A model generated the notes under the pieces. It saw nothing but the letters and a program-made list of their open reading frames with translations. It was not told where the DNA came from and searched no databases. A stretch of 64,000 nucleotides of DNA from Asterochloris sp. CNOR1 (taxonomy: Eukaryota > Chlorophyta > Trebouxiophyceae > Trebouxiales > Trebouxiaceae). This document shows positions 1 to 12,100 of the stretch, in pieces; the stretch's first letter is position 1; each line of letters starts with the position of its first letter. The translations under genes were made by a program, and so were the position numbers. The stretch covers positions 3,720,001 through 3,784,000 of the forward strand of contig OZ017747.1 of NCBI GenBank assembly GCA_963969365.1. The letters are read 5' to 3'.

Positions 1-195
1 GCGATGTCAGAGATGCATATCAGATGTGGGGGACAAGGCGCTGGTCAAAACTTGCAGCACTGACTGCAATCCCAAGATCACTGCTCGAAAAGGAATTCTG
101 CTCCTGCTTCTTGTCTCCATGAAAATCTTTAGCAGTCGCGCGGCACTATTTGCAGCTGGGGCTAAGCGTCCTTTCCCTGACGAGCTGAGATCCGC

Positions 196-3100
196 ATGGC
201 TGAGGAGTATTCGAGACATCTAGCTCGAGTGGTTGTCGCTCAGACTGCTGAGAGCACAGGCTTTGAGGCCGTGCAGACCTCTGCGTTGGAGGTGCTGGCA
301 GATCTGTTGTTATGCTACATTTCCCAGCTGGGCTCAGCCTCAAGCGGCTACGCCCAACAGGCTGGCAGAACAGACACCAATGTCAATGACCTGGTGCGCA
401 CAGAGCTTCAGTCGTTGCACCCTGCTGTAGATGCACTGCTCTGCAGCATGCCAGGATGCCAACTGCCAGTCCTCACGAGATGCCCTGTCTGCAGCTGCTG
501 GCCTGCGAGGACATGGGCATCTCCCTGGACGACCTGAAGCAGTATGCCAGCGCGGAGGTGCGTGCCATCTGTTGCTGGCTGCATCTGCGGAGCACAGCAC
601 AGGGCACGCTGCATTTGAAGGCATGCCTGGCCATGCGATCACCACCCTCCAGCAGGCCGCATGTCGGATCAATAATTTGGCTTTGTGCATCCCGCAGCTC
701 CCTGGGGATGCATGCTGGCCTCTTAGGGCCTGCAAACCCTGAAACAAGGCTGACATGGATGCCTGCAGGAGGAGGTGCCCTTTGCTCACCCCTTGTCTGT
801 CTACCCGGTGTCTAAGGCACCCCGCAAGGTGCCCACCTTTAGGGAGCGCAAGGAGGTGAGCAGCAGAGCATGCAGGCCCATTTGCTCTGCCCAGGTGTGC
901 ATGAAACCGATGGGTGCTCCACTTGTTGCCATGCTGTGCTTGCTACCCATGCCCCAAGAGGGGTGGCAGAAGTCTTGGCCCGCACAGTGGATGTGGGCAT
1001 TTGTGGGGTGCCAGCTCTTGCTGGGGAGCCAGGCAGGTGCCGTGGTGGCAGCCTGTGCATCTGACGGCCAGCTGTGGGCTGGTCCCATGTGTCAGATGAG
1101 CTGCAGCGCTTAGTCATAGCAGCCCAGCAGCAGCAGGCAGACTCTGAGCGACAGCAGGATACTTCTCACCTGTCTTGCCTTGGGGTTCTGGTGCGTTTCT
1201 TGTTGCATGACAACTCAAATTGTTACAAAGCACTGGTTGATGGTTGCTGCTGGCAGGCCATGCAGGACATGCAACTGCCCCATGTATGGTGGTGCAGGAA
1301 CCACCCCAGCACATCCCAGATTTCCTGCCCGCCTTCCCCGACAAGCACACGTGAGCGCTGCCCCACCCTTGACTTTGGCTGAGCAGTGACACGTCCCCGA
1401 AAGCTGCCTGACGCCCGGTTCCACAGCTGTGTTGGCTGATAGCTGTGTGCGGTGCAGCTGCTGGCTGCATGCCTGCAAGGTGCCTGTTGCTGTTTATTGG
1501 GGCCACCGGAGCTTGCACTGGTGGCATGGTCCAACCAGCCAGCAGGAAATGTAGTATACACCCTCATGTGCAGGTACATGCAGAGCGCAGCGTTCCCGGG
1601 CCACGAGAAGAATGCCAGGCAGCAGCGCCTAGCAGCAGCCAAGGCCAAGCGTCAGGTGTGGTGCTGTCGGCTCCTCCACACATGCTGGGGCAGGGACCGA
1701 GTGCAGCGTGCTTCTCAGGCTGTTCTGGAGGCTGTGCCTGCCATCCCTGCCTGCTCATCTCATGATTGCATGTGTAGCCATCTCAGCAAATGTGCTGTAC
1801 TTCGGCAGTGTAGCCTTCAGGCTGCGCACTTGGGATCTGAAGGGCCCTTCCTCAGGCAGCACCAGGCGGCAGCAGCGCAGTCGATGCGTTAATGGTCATG
1901 ATGGCACAGATCACCTTCTGATTTTCCTGCAGGCTGACAGGTCGCTGCTCAGGCAGGTCAACCGACCAATGTGCGGTTTGGTTCCTGCAGGCTAAGAATC
2001 TTCATCATTATCAACTGTGTTAAGGCTGGTCATGGTTCACCAGAGGCAGAGGCAGCATGCTGATCAACGTGCATTCTGATCCTGCAGGCTAACAAGACAC
2101 TCGTTAGGGTTCACCCGCAGGCAGAGGCCACACGCTGATCCAGTGTATTCTCAGTCCTGCAGGCTGAGAAGTCGCTGGTCAGGCTGCACCAGCAGGCGGA
2201 GGCAGCCACTGCAGCAGTGGCGCCCCGCCTGGCAGACAAGCTGCCTGCACAGTCAGGCTCCCCTCGAGCGCATGCCCTCGCAGGGGCCTCCCCCAGGCAC
2301 CAGATGCTGCCCCCCTCAGGTGGGGACGCCTGCCTGCCTCAGGTCCTCCCTGCTGTGTCTGGGTTACTTTGTACCTCTTGGAGTCCGTAGACAGGCAAGA
2401 GGTGGGTCCTGTGTCCTGTGCCCAGGCCTGTGTGAATTCATCACAGTCAGCTGCTGGCAGAGTCTGGCCAGCAACAGCTGGAGTAGTACCAGGGCCTGCA
2501 AGGCAGTGGCTTCTTGTGGGCGCCATCTGAGCACAGCATGCAATCGTCCTCGTGACCATCCAGCACTGCTTGATGCATGGCATAAGGGCCTTTCGAACAC
2601 CTGTGCGATCACCTGTTTCACTGCAGCCCTGGGCCCCCTCCATGCGGTGGCCACAGGCACACCGCATGGTGCAGGGCATGCGACACTCTGGATGTCTGTG
2701 CGATCACCTGACTGACTGGTGATGCCTGCAGCCCTGGGACCCCACCGTGCAGCCGCCACAGGCAACCCCTTCCTGGCGCGCCCCCTGTGGGAGGACTCTA
2801 GCATGCAGCCAGCAGCTGTGCCAGACGACGAGGCGCCTGACTTTGACCCTGCCGCTGCGTCCAGCCAGCATGACAGCATGGACATTGTCGAGGAGCAGCC
2901 AGATGGGGGTGCAGCAGGTGAGAGGGCGCCCTGCTCTCTGATGAACTCCACACTGGGGTGCAGCTGGTAGACTCTGAGGAGCAGTCACAGGCGTATCAGC
3001 CACCACTTGCATGAGTGTGAAGCCTTGCAGAGCTGCTTTAGCTGGAGCAGCCATGCAGGCAGCGGTTGGGAAGGCCAATTTGACTTGCAAATGCATACCT

Positions 3101-3807
3101 TGCATCAAGCAATGCATGCCCTTTTCCCTGGCTGGCAGGCTGTGCGTATCCCAGTAGAAGCACTGGCCCGCTGCCACAGCCAAGAATCATGCAGGCAGCA
3201 GAGTCAGTCATCTGGTTCCAGTGCAAAAATGAGACACCCTGTTCTAGGCAATTGGGGCGGGTGGAAGGCAGATGCTGACGCCTTTCTACGACAGTCTCAG
3301 TCACGGGGGCCCCAGGTGCCCTTCCGGCTGGATGTGGCCGCAGGCATTCACCGCAAGGCTCAGTTGGCAGTGCTCAAACGGTGCGTGGAGGTGGCATTCT
3401 TCATGCTGCAGCCTGCTCAGGTGTTGATCGAGCAGGTGACTGCATGTCAGGAGCAGCTCCGTCTGCGCAACATTGCCAAGGGAGCAGCGGCTGTGATGGC
3501 TCAGTCAGCTTGAGACACGCAAGCAAGGTTGCAACATACCACGTCATGATGCATTGGCCAGCTATGACCAGGGTCGGGCTGATAGCATTAGCCTCCACTG
3601 TCGTTGTGGTGCTGCAGTAATGTTGAGGATGCCTTTGCTGCCAGCACGGATGCGGAGGTGGCAGAGGACCCTGTGGCTGCTGCCAGGCGCAAGGCCTCCA
3701 GGGCGCAGAAGCAGGGAGGCTATCTGCGCCGCGACCCTGGCATAGAGAGGGCAGAACAGATCCTCAATGCAGGGGCAGACGCAGTTGCCATGGACCAGCA
3801 GCAGTGA
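196..3807 (+). CDS. TAF8: TFIID subunit 8 (TAF8), multi-exon
   Basis: TAF8 is a histone-fold subunit of general transcription factor TFIID and acts in the nucleus. Exon 1 begins MAEEYSRHLARVVVAQ and carries the Bromo_TP/histone-fold helices (VQTSALEVLADLLLCYISQL). Next comes a short stretch GISLDDLKQYA. The family's diagnostic TAF8 C-terminal domain follows: KAPRKVPTF near 815 and PQHIPDFLPAFPDKHT near 1305-1350, then FPGHEKNARQQRLAAAKAKRQ near 1590-1655. The plant-type tail is present too: NPFLARPLWEDS near 2765, a basic beta segment VPFRLDVAAGIHRKAQ near 3315, and the RRDPGIERAEQILNAG end. The stop is at 3805-3807, with a TGTAA motif 42 nt beyond. The start is the first ATG of the histone-fold exon. 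Exon boundaries between 1660 and 2720 are blurred by tandem junction copies. Identity is firm; exact splicing is inferred. Confidence 0.86.
1925..2205 (+). repeat. Decayed tandem copies of an exon start with its 3' splice site (TAF8)
   Basis: Four successive copies of a TCCTGCAGGCT-A/G-A junction begin near 1927, 1983, 2080 and 2155. The last one reads on as a good exon (AEKSLVRLHQQAEAA). The copy at about 2080-2154 matches the last over roughly 75 bp, including the gcaggcagaggcc segment. The earlier ones are more decayed. The exon start and its AG have been duplicated upstream into the intron. Confidence 0.75.
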
Positions 3808-4345
3808 TCTCTGCACTTGACGCCTTGACTGTGACCACTTGTGTATCTTGTAATGCATGCTTACTGTATATGATGGCAGTCAAGAGCGCTTTGCCTCTTC
3901 AGCAGCAACAAGACAACTGCATGCCACATCCATACAGCATGTCTAAAGCATAGCGAAAACGGGGGCCAACAGAAATGCTGCTGTGATGGCAAACTTGCTG
4001 GTTAAGCTGCACGGTACTGGTATTGGTCTGACAGTCATTGAAGTGCACGGATCTCAGACATAGGCCGATGGCCAAAAGGGCCATCTATCTCAAAGGCATC
4101 CAGCGGATGCTGGAAGAGGGCAGCCACTCTATGGAAGGTGGGGTTTGCAGGACCCAGAACTGGCCACCTGCAGCAAGCATATTGCAAAGCATTGCCGCAG
4201 GTTCTGCAGTGCGCAGGAAAAAGATGCGGGGAGCAGGGACTGGCTGGCGAGCAGGGCCTTACAAGAATGCAGTGGCCAGGGCTGCCGAAGGAGTGTGAGT
4301 GAGCCCATGAAAGTGCTTTTGGGGCACCCCCAAACAGGCGATGCG
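3808..4345. other. Convergent 3' intergenic region, TAF8 / CHI-like
   Basis: This segment holds the 3' ends of two convergent genes. TTACA (TGTAA on the minus strand) at 4259-4263 lies 83 nt beyond the CHI-like stop and may be its poly(A) signal. An 86-codon plus-strand ORF starting at 4038 has no recognisable domain or splice context and is not called. Confidence 0.5.
3849..3853 (+). terminator. TGTAA polyadenylation signal of TAF8
   Basis: TGTAA, the usual chlorophyte poly(A) signal, lies 42 nt after the TAF8 stop codon. The position is as expected, but the motif is short, so this is suggestive only. Confidence 0.5.
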
Positions 4346-6480
4346 TCAAGTCAAGCCTGACCTTCGGCCATTTACAGTGTACAGAAGGTTCTGCCCTGAA
4401 GTGGACTTGAGGTCCAAATCCACAGGGAAGTCACCAATGGCAGCGTCAAACAGGGCCCGCGTCAGACTGGGGGACTTGTAGTGACCCAGCCAGACAGTTT
4501 TTCTGTCCTTGATGTGCGGCTCAGGGGTGATCGCTGCACATGGGCAAAACGGGGCTGGGCCGCAGATGTGATGAGGCTTGCTAGCTGTTGCATGCGATGC
4601 ACAGCCAGGCCAAGCTGGATTGCAGGCCGGGCGGCTGTGAGCAGGCATCCACACACAGGCAGGCTTGTGCTTGCGGTGCACCTGGATCCTGCAGTCTCAT
4701 CACACGACAGCGTGCCTGTGCATGTCCCAGGGACAAAGGCAGTCGCAGGGTGATGCACTGTGATGAAGGCGCCCCGGCAGCAGCAGTGGAGGCCCACCTT
4801 CCACGTTCAGCTGCATCTTGGGGCCGCAGGAGAAGATAAAGTGCGAGCCTGGCATCAGGCTTCCCTGACTTATCAGGCCTGTGTTCTTCAGGTGGGCCCC
4901 TGCAGGCAGGCAGGCACCGCTGTCATGCTCATCACATTGACAGCACTGCTCCTGGCCTTCTGGGTGGTGCCAGCTGCTGGGGCACACGAACCGGCGGCCT
5001 GCCAGCTTGTAGCCAGGGAGCTGAGACGCCGTCACCGCTGTCTGTCCAAAGCCTGCCCAGCCCTGCAGGATGCCAGGCCCTTGAGGTGCACAGATGAGCT
5101 GTTGCCCCAGCGGCTCAAGCCACCTCCTCAAACTTAGACAGAGACTGCAATCTGCCGCACCCCCTGGCGCCTCTCATGTCTAGCGGACAGGACTGCCTGC
5201 TCGCACTCCACAAGCTGCACACCAGCAGCCCCGCTGCAAGGCCTGCAGCCTACAGCGCTCTGGAGCCCACCTGAGCTGCACACAGTCCACTGACTGACTG
5301 ATTGCAGATCTCCCCTCACACAGATTTCGGACACTTGCAGCGGGCCTGCAGCCCAACTGAACTGAGACACTGGCCACAAGGCTGCCTTCTGCATTTGAGC
5401 CCTCAGGGTTGTGTGTGGCCCCCATGCACAGCCTGCAGACAGCCTGCAGCCCTGCTGACCTGTGAACCTGTTCACCAGGGCTCTCATCGCCTTTTTATCG
5501 CTGTCAGGGATCCGGCGCTTAGACTTCCACTGCTCCCTCAGGCTGGCCTGTAGGCGAGCCCCCAGCTGGTCCCGCACAGACTTCAGCGGCACAGGGGAAG
5601 TGGGCATGGCCATCAGCGTGAGCTCAATCTGCAGCACCAGTGGATGTCTTTGTGCAGCCTGCAGGCTGATGCCCCAACCACAGCATGCTGCTGCCTCAGG
5701 TTAAGGGGATTGCAGCTGGGAGAGGGCATCTCCATACCACTTGCATGCTGGGGGCTGGCTGGTGGTGTGCACCTGACTGCTCAGAGGAGTCAACCTGAGC
5801 CCGATGCTGACTGACATGTCTCTTGCAGGCTTCAGTGTGTACAGCACGTAAAGATGCAGGCTGCAGACGACCCTCAACAATCCAACTTCAGGCAGGCCCA
5901 CCTTGTTCCCCTTGTTGATGACGTCCCGGTAGAAGCGTCTGTCCAGCAGCACCTTTGCAGGGTCCAACCCTGCACAATGGGGGTGCTGTCTTTCACTTGC
6001 ACATTTGACGCACTCAATCCAGCAAGTTTGCCCTGCAGCAGGCCAAGCAAAAGTGGCAGGCAGGCACGCATTCTGATGTCAAACAGTGCACCTGGCTGGA
6101 GCCCTGCCAAGCAATTGTGCCAAGATGATGCCAGAACAAACAACAAACGACACAGCCCCTCAGGTTCAAAGAAGGAACAGCACGCACTCTGCATGGTACT
6201 CCCAGATACACAGTACCACTCCTCCATAGACATTACAATAGGGAGATCATCCGCTGGTGGAGCGGATGCTCTGCATGGCACCTGGTAATACATCAAAGCT
6301 GTACCCAAAGACAGACAGGAAACACCTTGATTCCAAGCAAAGCAGACCTTGCCAGTTGGACAGTGCCTGCTCAGTGTACTCCGGCTGGCTGTACACCCCC
6401 AGAGCCATCTGCTTCTGCCCCAGCAGGAATCTGCCGATCAGCGGGATCCTGCTGGCCTGCCACAGTGATCCCAGGCCCAT
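4346..6480 (-). CDS. Chalcone-isomerase-fold / fatty-acid-binding-like protein
   Basis: Minus-strand exons join in phase. Exon 1 (6480-6348) starts MGLGSLWQASRIPLIGRFLL and contains KQMALGVYSQPEY, like the kVyalGvY strand of CHI-like proteins. The second (5969-5902) gives GLDPAKVLLDRRFYRDVINK. Later exons give LHLYVLYTLKPARD, IELTLMAMPTSPVPLKSV with DQLGARLQASL (near 5630-5470), LISQGSLMPGSHFIFSCG (near 4900-4840) and a C-terminal SLTRALFDAAIGDFPVDLD (near 4470-4400). That last piece is very like the family's ending (s-La-alfd-ylgd-pv). Some members bind fatty acids in plastids; true flavonoid isomerase activity is not implied. One acceptor near 4533 was chosen by phase. The ATG lies only 70 nt downstream of the previous gene's stop on the same strand. 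The family call is moderate. Confidence 0.6.
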
Positions 6481-6549
6481 CTTAGCCTGCAGGGGCCGTC
6501 GTACACATCACAGGTGGTTTGGTACACGCTGCATCTAGGTGAGTTCTAT

Positions 6550-8163
6550 TTAGCTCTGAGGGATGGACCCCTGCATCAGCTGGGTCTGCACAGAGGCTGA
6601 GGGCAAGCTCAACAGCCCTTCAATGTCCTCTTCCGGTCCCAATCGCTGCCTGGGCCGGCGCCATGGCATGCATGCATGGGACGGCAGCTCGACTCACTCG
6701 GCCTAGCCACCTGTTGCTCCTGCCGCACGCTGGTTCAGCAGATGTGTACCATACAGGGAGCAACTGCACTGGCAAGCACCAGAGCAGCTCAACAGGAGCA
6801 ACGCACCAGGCCCAGCCATGCCTCCTCCTCTGGCCTCAACTGCTGCTTGAAGGCGTGCGGGCGAAGCTCAACCCCAGGGATCTCCTCGTTCTGGAGCCAC
6901 CGTGGGAGGGAGCGTATGGTGTGGGTGTCCCCACCCTTGTTGCGGAGAAGCTTGTCATGCTTCAGTTGTGCTGCCACCTCGTGCAGCGTGGTCTGCACAC
7001 GAATGAGGCGCACATGTGGGGATCAGGATGCACGACGATACCAACACAGATGCTGCCTGGATCAGCGTGTCAACACTGTGCAGGCTGTGACAGCCTGACC
7101 AGACTGTGCCAAAGTGTGCAGTGTGGAAAGAGGCACAGCAGAATGGCGGCAGACATCTTAAAGGGGCATGCGAATGGAGGAACACCTCTGAGCATCATGT
7201 CTTGCTGCACCCGCTTGGGCTTGCGCAGCATACACAGTGTGCGGCAGCAACCTGCCAGTCTGGCGCCCCAGCGTGCTGCAAGCAGCCCCAGCGCTGTTGC
7301 AACACTTTGCATGGCAAGGTGGCAGGCACGCGGCCCTTGAGCTAGCGCACTGCATGGGATACCAAGCAGCAGTTCATCTGATGTAGCGCCCTTGTCAAGG
7401 GGACACCCACCTTTTCTCCCTCATGCGTGTAGAACGGCCTATGAGCCAGCTCAGCGATACGATCCTCCTCAGCCTCGTCTGCCGCATCCCCCGCGAGCCT
7501 TTCGATTGCCTTCAGCTGCGCCTTGGGCAGCACTGAGGGGGCCCCCCTCGCTCGCTTGGGTACGATGACCTCATATCTGGCCTTGCTGGGCTGGGGATCC
7601 TTTGCCTTGGCGCGCTTTGGAGCCTTACTGGGAGGCTTCTTGGGCGTCTTCCGCGGCTTGCTGGGCTGCTGCTGCTGGTGCTTGGCAGGTTGCTGTTTCT
7701 TTCCATCGGTGGCCCCCTCCAGCTGCTGGCCCTCCCTGGGCCGCTTCTTCGGCTTAGTTGCTGGCCGCGCCTTGGGCAGCCTCTGCACCCTTTTCTTCTT
7801 CTTGGCTGGCTTGTTCTCCTTCTCCTCTTCCTGCCTGTCGCCATCCTTTGGCTCCTCATCATCATACACGGGCTGCCTGGATGCCTTGCCAGAGGCACCA
7901 ATGGCAGCAAAGAGTCCCCTGCTTGCATGCCTGCACGGTTTGACAGCATCTTGCACAGCCTGGGTGGGTCTTGCGGGCTGTGTGCGGAACTAAACAGGCA
8001 TGCAGTGTGTTTACCTCCTCCGGCATTGGCCAGGCAGATGAGAGGGCCCCACAACCTGCTCAGAAGCCTGCACCTGCTCTGCAGGTTTCAGCCAGCCCTG
8101 CAGGTGCCTGGACATCTGCTGCAGAGGCCACCAGGCTCCCACATCGTCCAGGTCTCCCGGCAT
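6550..8163 (-). CDS. Unidentified lysine-rich, probably nuclear protein
   Basis: I do not recognise this gene. Exon 1 begins at 8163 with MPGDLDDVGAWWPLQQMSRH and runs about 115 nt to a GT donor. A large exon (about 7940-7413) encodes an acidic patch (DDEEPKDGDRQEEEKEN) followed by a long Lys/Pro/Arg/Gln-rich tract. It then turns into a more ordered end, PKAQLKAIERLAGDAADEAE and RIAELAHRPFYTHEGEK. An exon at about 7000-6800 carries TLHEVAAQLKHDKLLRNKGG, SLPRWLQNEEIPGVEL and PEEEAWLGL. The last exon ends RLGPEEDIEGLLSLPSASVQ...GSIPQS with the stop at 6550. Composition suggests a chromatin or nucleic-acid-associated protein, which is inference. It shares a 107-bp divergent promoter with the eL41 gene. 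Confidence 0.5.
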
Positions 8164-8270
8164 GGCTAAGATCGGTCACAATGTGGCCCAGAAGAAAAGC
8201 AATAGGTCACCTGAAGACGGCGGTCACTCTTCTGTGAGACAGTCTTCCTCGGTGATCCAGAGCAGCCAGG
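8164..8270. promoter_or_regulatory. Divergent promoter, lysine-rich gene / eL41
   Basis: Only 107 bp separate the two opposing start codons, so both promoters and 5' UTRs must overlap. No TATA box is obvious. Confidence 0.5.
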
Positions 8271-8553
8271 ATGCGCGCAAAGGTGAGGCAGTGTCGCACT
8301 GAAGCTGACGTCTGTGATTTCAACCTTGGTGCTGCACTGTTACCTTGCCTGCCCACCTTGTTTTGCCTTGCATGGCCGGCTCAGCCCTGAGCCAGATCGG
8401 ATGCATGTCATGGCAGGAGCTCAGCTGCATGACCATGCGCACTTTGTCAAGCTGGTGTTGCATGCTGTCCTCACCATTGTCTGGTTCCTTCAGTGGCGCA
8501 AGAAGAGAATGAGGCGCCTGAAGCGTAAGCGCAGGAGGCAGAGGAGCAAGTAG
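8271..8553 (+). CDS. RPL41: 60S ribosomal protein eL41, two exons
   Basis: eL41 is the smallest eukaryotic ribosomal protein, a single arginine/lysine helix bridging the two subunits. Exon 1 is 8271-8282 (MRAK), followed by a GTGAGG donor; exon 2 is 8494-8553 after TTCAG. The product is 23 residues (MRAKWRKKRMRRLKRK then RRRQRSK), compared with 25 in most plants and animals: two residues of the usual KRRKMRQRSK end are missing. A four-codon first exon followed by a 211-nt intron fits ribosomal protein genes. The gene is too short for length-based gene finders, but its sequence is unmistakable. Confidence 0.93.
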
Positions 8554-9144
8554 ACAGACACAGACCTGGGGCAGCGCGCGCATACGAGAGCAGTCAGCCC
8601 TGACCGCTTTGAGGCTGCACAACTGCAAGCAAGCAACATGGCAGCACTGAGACCTCATGCTGGCAAAGCATATGCTGAACGTCGCGAGCTCAGATGCGCG
8701 GCCACAAGCCATCCAGATCTGCTGCGTCTTTGTTGCTGCGCCTCCCGCAGATCAACACTACTGTTTGCACACACACTGCCAGTCCTTGAAAGGCGTAGCC
8801 GACCCTGAAGACATGCAGCGTGCTCTGAAGATCTGGTGATGGTCTTCATGAGACCAAGCTCAAGCAGCACAATTTCATCAATGGCTGGGTTTGGCAGGGA
8901 CATGCACATACACGGCAGGCAAAGGAAGCATACTTGATGCGTGAATTGGAAAAATCAGTGCACCTACAGTCTCGGCATGAAGCTGGGCGAGCATGCGAGC
9001 AGTTGCATACCGAATATCGACCATCCTGACATGGCTGTGCATGCTATTTCTCTGCAAAGTGAGGTCCACATGGGCAGCTGGGCAACAGCACAATGTGGCG
9101 CTTGAAGAGGACACCTGCCTGCAGCCTGCTCATGATAGCCCTCA
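8554..9144. other. Spacer between eL41 and the TTLL gene
   Basis: No confident exon. A plus-strand ORF from 8993 (MRAVAYRISTILTWLCMLFL) has a hydrophobic start and runs into the first plausible TTLL exon, so the true TTLL start may lie here. A second ORF at 8657-8839 has no recognisable similarity. Confidence 0.35.
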
Positions 9145-12100
9145 GCGCTTCTGGATAGAGGAGTTTGCCTTTACTGGCGGGGAAACTGCTCTGCTGAGGG
9201 CAGAGATCAAGGCGAGGCGCCAACATCAACATGCGTGTGCACATCATGCGCCTTTGAATGCCACTCATGCATGGTTTTTAGGCTGCTGGGACAGCGCCTG
9301 GGTGGCCATTGCTCTGGCTTCAACACCGCAGGAAGCATGGGCTGGCCAGCCTGCTCTGCAGCATTTGGTCAGGCAACTGGCCGCACAGCAGGGCACACAA
9401 GCTGGCCTCTGCTCTGCAGTCGGCTGGTTCCCAGGCTGCAGTGCTGTCAGGCGATGTGCGGCGGGCACGCTTTGCTGTCCGGGGCCATGCTGCCATGTCT
9501 TCCTGGGACGTTTACTGGACCAGCCGCAGGGTGAGCACTGCTCTGTGAGCTGATGCTGACAATTTCTGGCGGCAGTCACTGCTCTGTGAGCAGTGCGTCT
9601 GTGGCATGGCTGCAATGCTGGTACAAGTTGCTGCTGCCGCAGCCTGTGGTGCCTCTCAAGTGCCCACGGGCACTGACTCCACTGCTGATGTGCTGCTTTC
9701 TCCCCTCCCCCCATCATATTCTCAGGGGCATGGCTGCGGTACTGCTACAAGTTGCTGCTGCGGTCATCCCTTGGTGCCTGCCAAGTTGTTCCTTCCTCCC
9801 CAGCAGTGTCCTGACCTTCCTGGCTGTTGCTGATCCTTTGAAGCATGCACACCTGGGCAGCAGGAGTCAGTCTGGCTCCTTGCCGGTGTATGGCACTTTG
9901 GCACTCTGGAGGTAGATTCTTCCTTCCTCCCCAGCATATTCCCTGGCCTTCCTGGCCATTGCTGATCCTTTGAAACATGCACACCTGGCAGCAGGAGCCA
10001 GTCTGGCCCCGTGCAGGTGCTTGGCTGTCCGGCACCCTGGAGGCAGCTCCAGGAGAGTAGCGGTCAACATTGCCATTCTTGCGCCTAGGACTGGTCCTGT
10101 GCAGGTCTGTGAGCCCCATCAGAGGCCAGCTCAGCCCTGCTCTCCCAGGCCAGGTGTAGTGCTGCTGCCCCTGGGGCAGCCCTGCAAAGGCCCAAACCTG
10201 TGACTGCCCCACCTTGCCCAGGACACCTGCTATCGGGCCCTGCAGGCCTGCGAGCTGGCGCTGGCCCAGCACCTGGCCCCCGGACAGAAGGTCAGCTGTG
10301 TGCCAGGGTCACTGGCTATCACCTCCAAGCGCGGCTTGGCAGAGTCCATGGTGCGGTCCTACGGGCGCACAGCCTTCGCCACCACCCCCCCTTCGTGGGT
10401 TCTGCCCGAGGAGTACTGGGATTGGCGAGCCTATGTGCAGGCACAGGTGGGTGGCAGCTCGAATCAGGCCCAGTGCAGCTGGCCTTGCTGTCTGGCTGGT
10501 ACAGTGCCTGATGAGTATTGTCTCATCTTGCTCTCCGCCGTGCAGATGTGTGAGGCGGGCAGCCTGTGGGTGCTGAAGAGGGATGTACACCGCGCCCAAG
10601 GCGTCCATGTTCTGCCCTTCTGGCAGGCTTCCAAGGAGGTGCGGCTGCTGGCCCACATTTCTTGGCGTGTCTTGTCTGCGTTGGCACAACAGTCCATGCC
10701 ATTGCCCGCTGCTCAGGGAGGCAGGGATGCTAACTGTCCTGAGCAAGTGATGTCTGTGATTGCCGATACCCATTTCCTGGCAGCCATCCAGCATTATTTG
10801 CAGGCAGGTGCAAACACAGTGAGAACCTGACATCTGTGCATCTGCCCATCCATGGCAAGGGGCTGCTAGCAGCATGAGGAGCAGCACACCACACTGTCAC
10901 TGCTTGAACAGCACAACCAGCCCTGACAACCACATCCGCAGGTTACACTGCACAGCTTTGAGGAGGGACAGGCAACCCAAACTAGTTGGCTGACAGCCAG
11001 CCCTGGTGCACCATGCCAGAAACCTGGAGCCAAGACAACTTGGCCACTGCATGATCTGCTTCAGCAGGCCAACTTGCGCATTCTGCATGCTGGACGGATA
11101 GAGCCTGAGGGCAAGCACCTCACAGTCCAGTCTGTCCAGGTGCAGGGCCTGGAGGTCGGTCTGGTGCAGGCCAAGCCCATGGAGTCTCTTGCAAGCCCTC
11201 CTCTGAGCCAGAACACCTTCTGAGAGTCCAAGCTGCCAATGCTGTGCAGCCCAAAACTGATGGGCTCTGACAGCAAGCCCCTGCCTGACCAGATCTGGAG
11301 CCCTGCATGATACAGTCCTGCTGCCCCTGTGCAGGCTCAGCTGAGGGAGCTTGCCAGCAGACCTTGCTGACACCAAATCTAGGCGTGGTCCTGAGGCGCC
11401 CACCGTGCTGCCGCTGTGCAGGCCAAGCGGATGGACCCTGATGGGGAGCCCCGGCACGACCTGATTCAGCAGTACATGGGGCGCCAGCTGCACCTGGGGG
11501 GCCGCCCCTTCTACCTGCGCCTGTGGGTCCTGCTGACTGGGCTGCTGCCTCTGCGCCTGTACCTCTTCCGCGGGGGTGTCCTCATCTTCGGGGATGCAGA
11601 CGAAGCCGCAGCGCGCGATGCAGAGGTGAGGGGTCAGAGGCTGAAAGGACAGGCTGGTTAGTCTGCTAGGGGTGCCCGTCCTCACAAGCAGACATAGCTG
11701 CAGTGCGCCAGGCTCAGGTCCACCCTAAGTGTGTACTGAAAACACCAGGACGATGAAATGCAGAATTCCTCGGGTCTACTGGTGTCATGTAGCCCTCCAG
11801 GTGGTGTCAGCTGAGCTGTGGGCTGTTTGGCCAGGCTCTGCAGCGATCCCACCTGTCTTCAGCGGCACATACACTGCAAGGCCCTCCTTGGACCCAGAAA
11901 AAGTCTCCTCTGCTGCTTCTGGTTGCCCCTTGTTGCAGTCCGCGCCATCAGCAATGCATGACGCCTTCAGTGAACCACAGAACCTGTCTCCCTTGCTGAT
12001 GCAGCACTTTCAAGTGGTCAACCTGTGGACCCAGGACCGTGCCAAGTCAGACATCTGGAGTGTCCCCGAGTTTGAGCAGTACCTCGCTGCTGAGACTGGG

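Noticed and set aside
6663-7340. 225-codon plus-strand ORF
   Set aside because: Antisense to the C-terminal exons of the lysine-rich gene, with Cys/His-rich random composition and no family.
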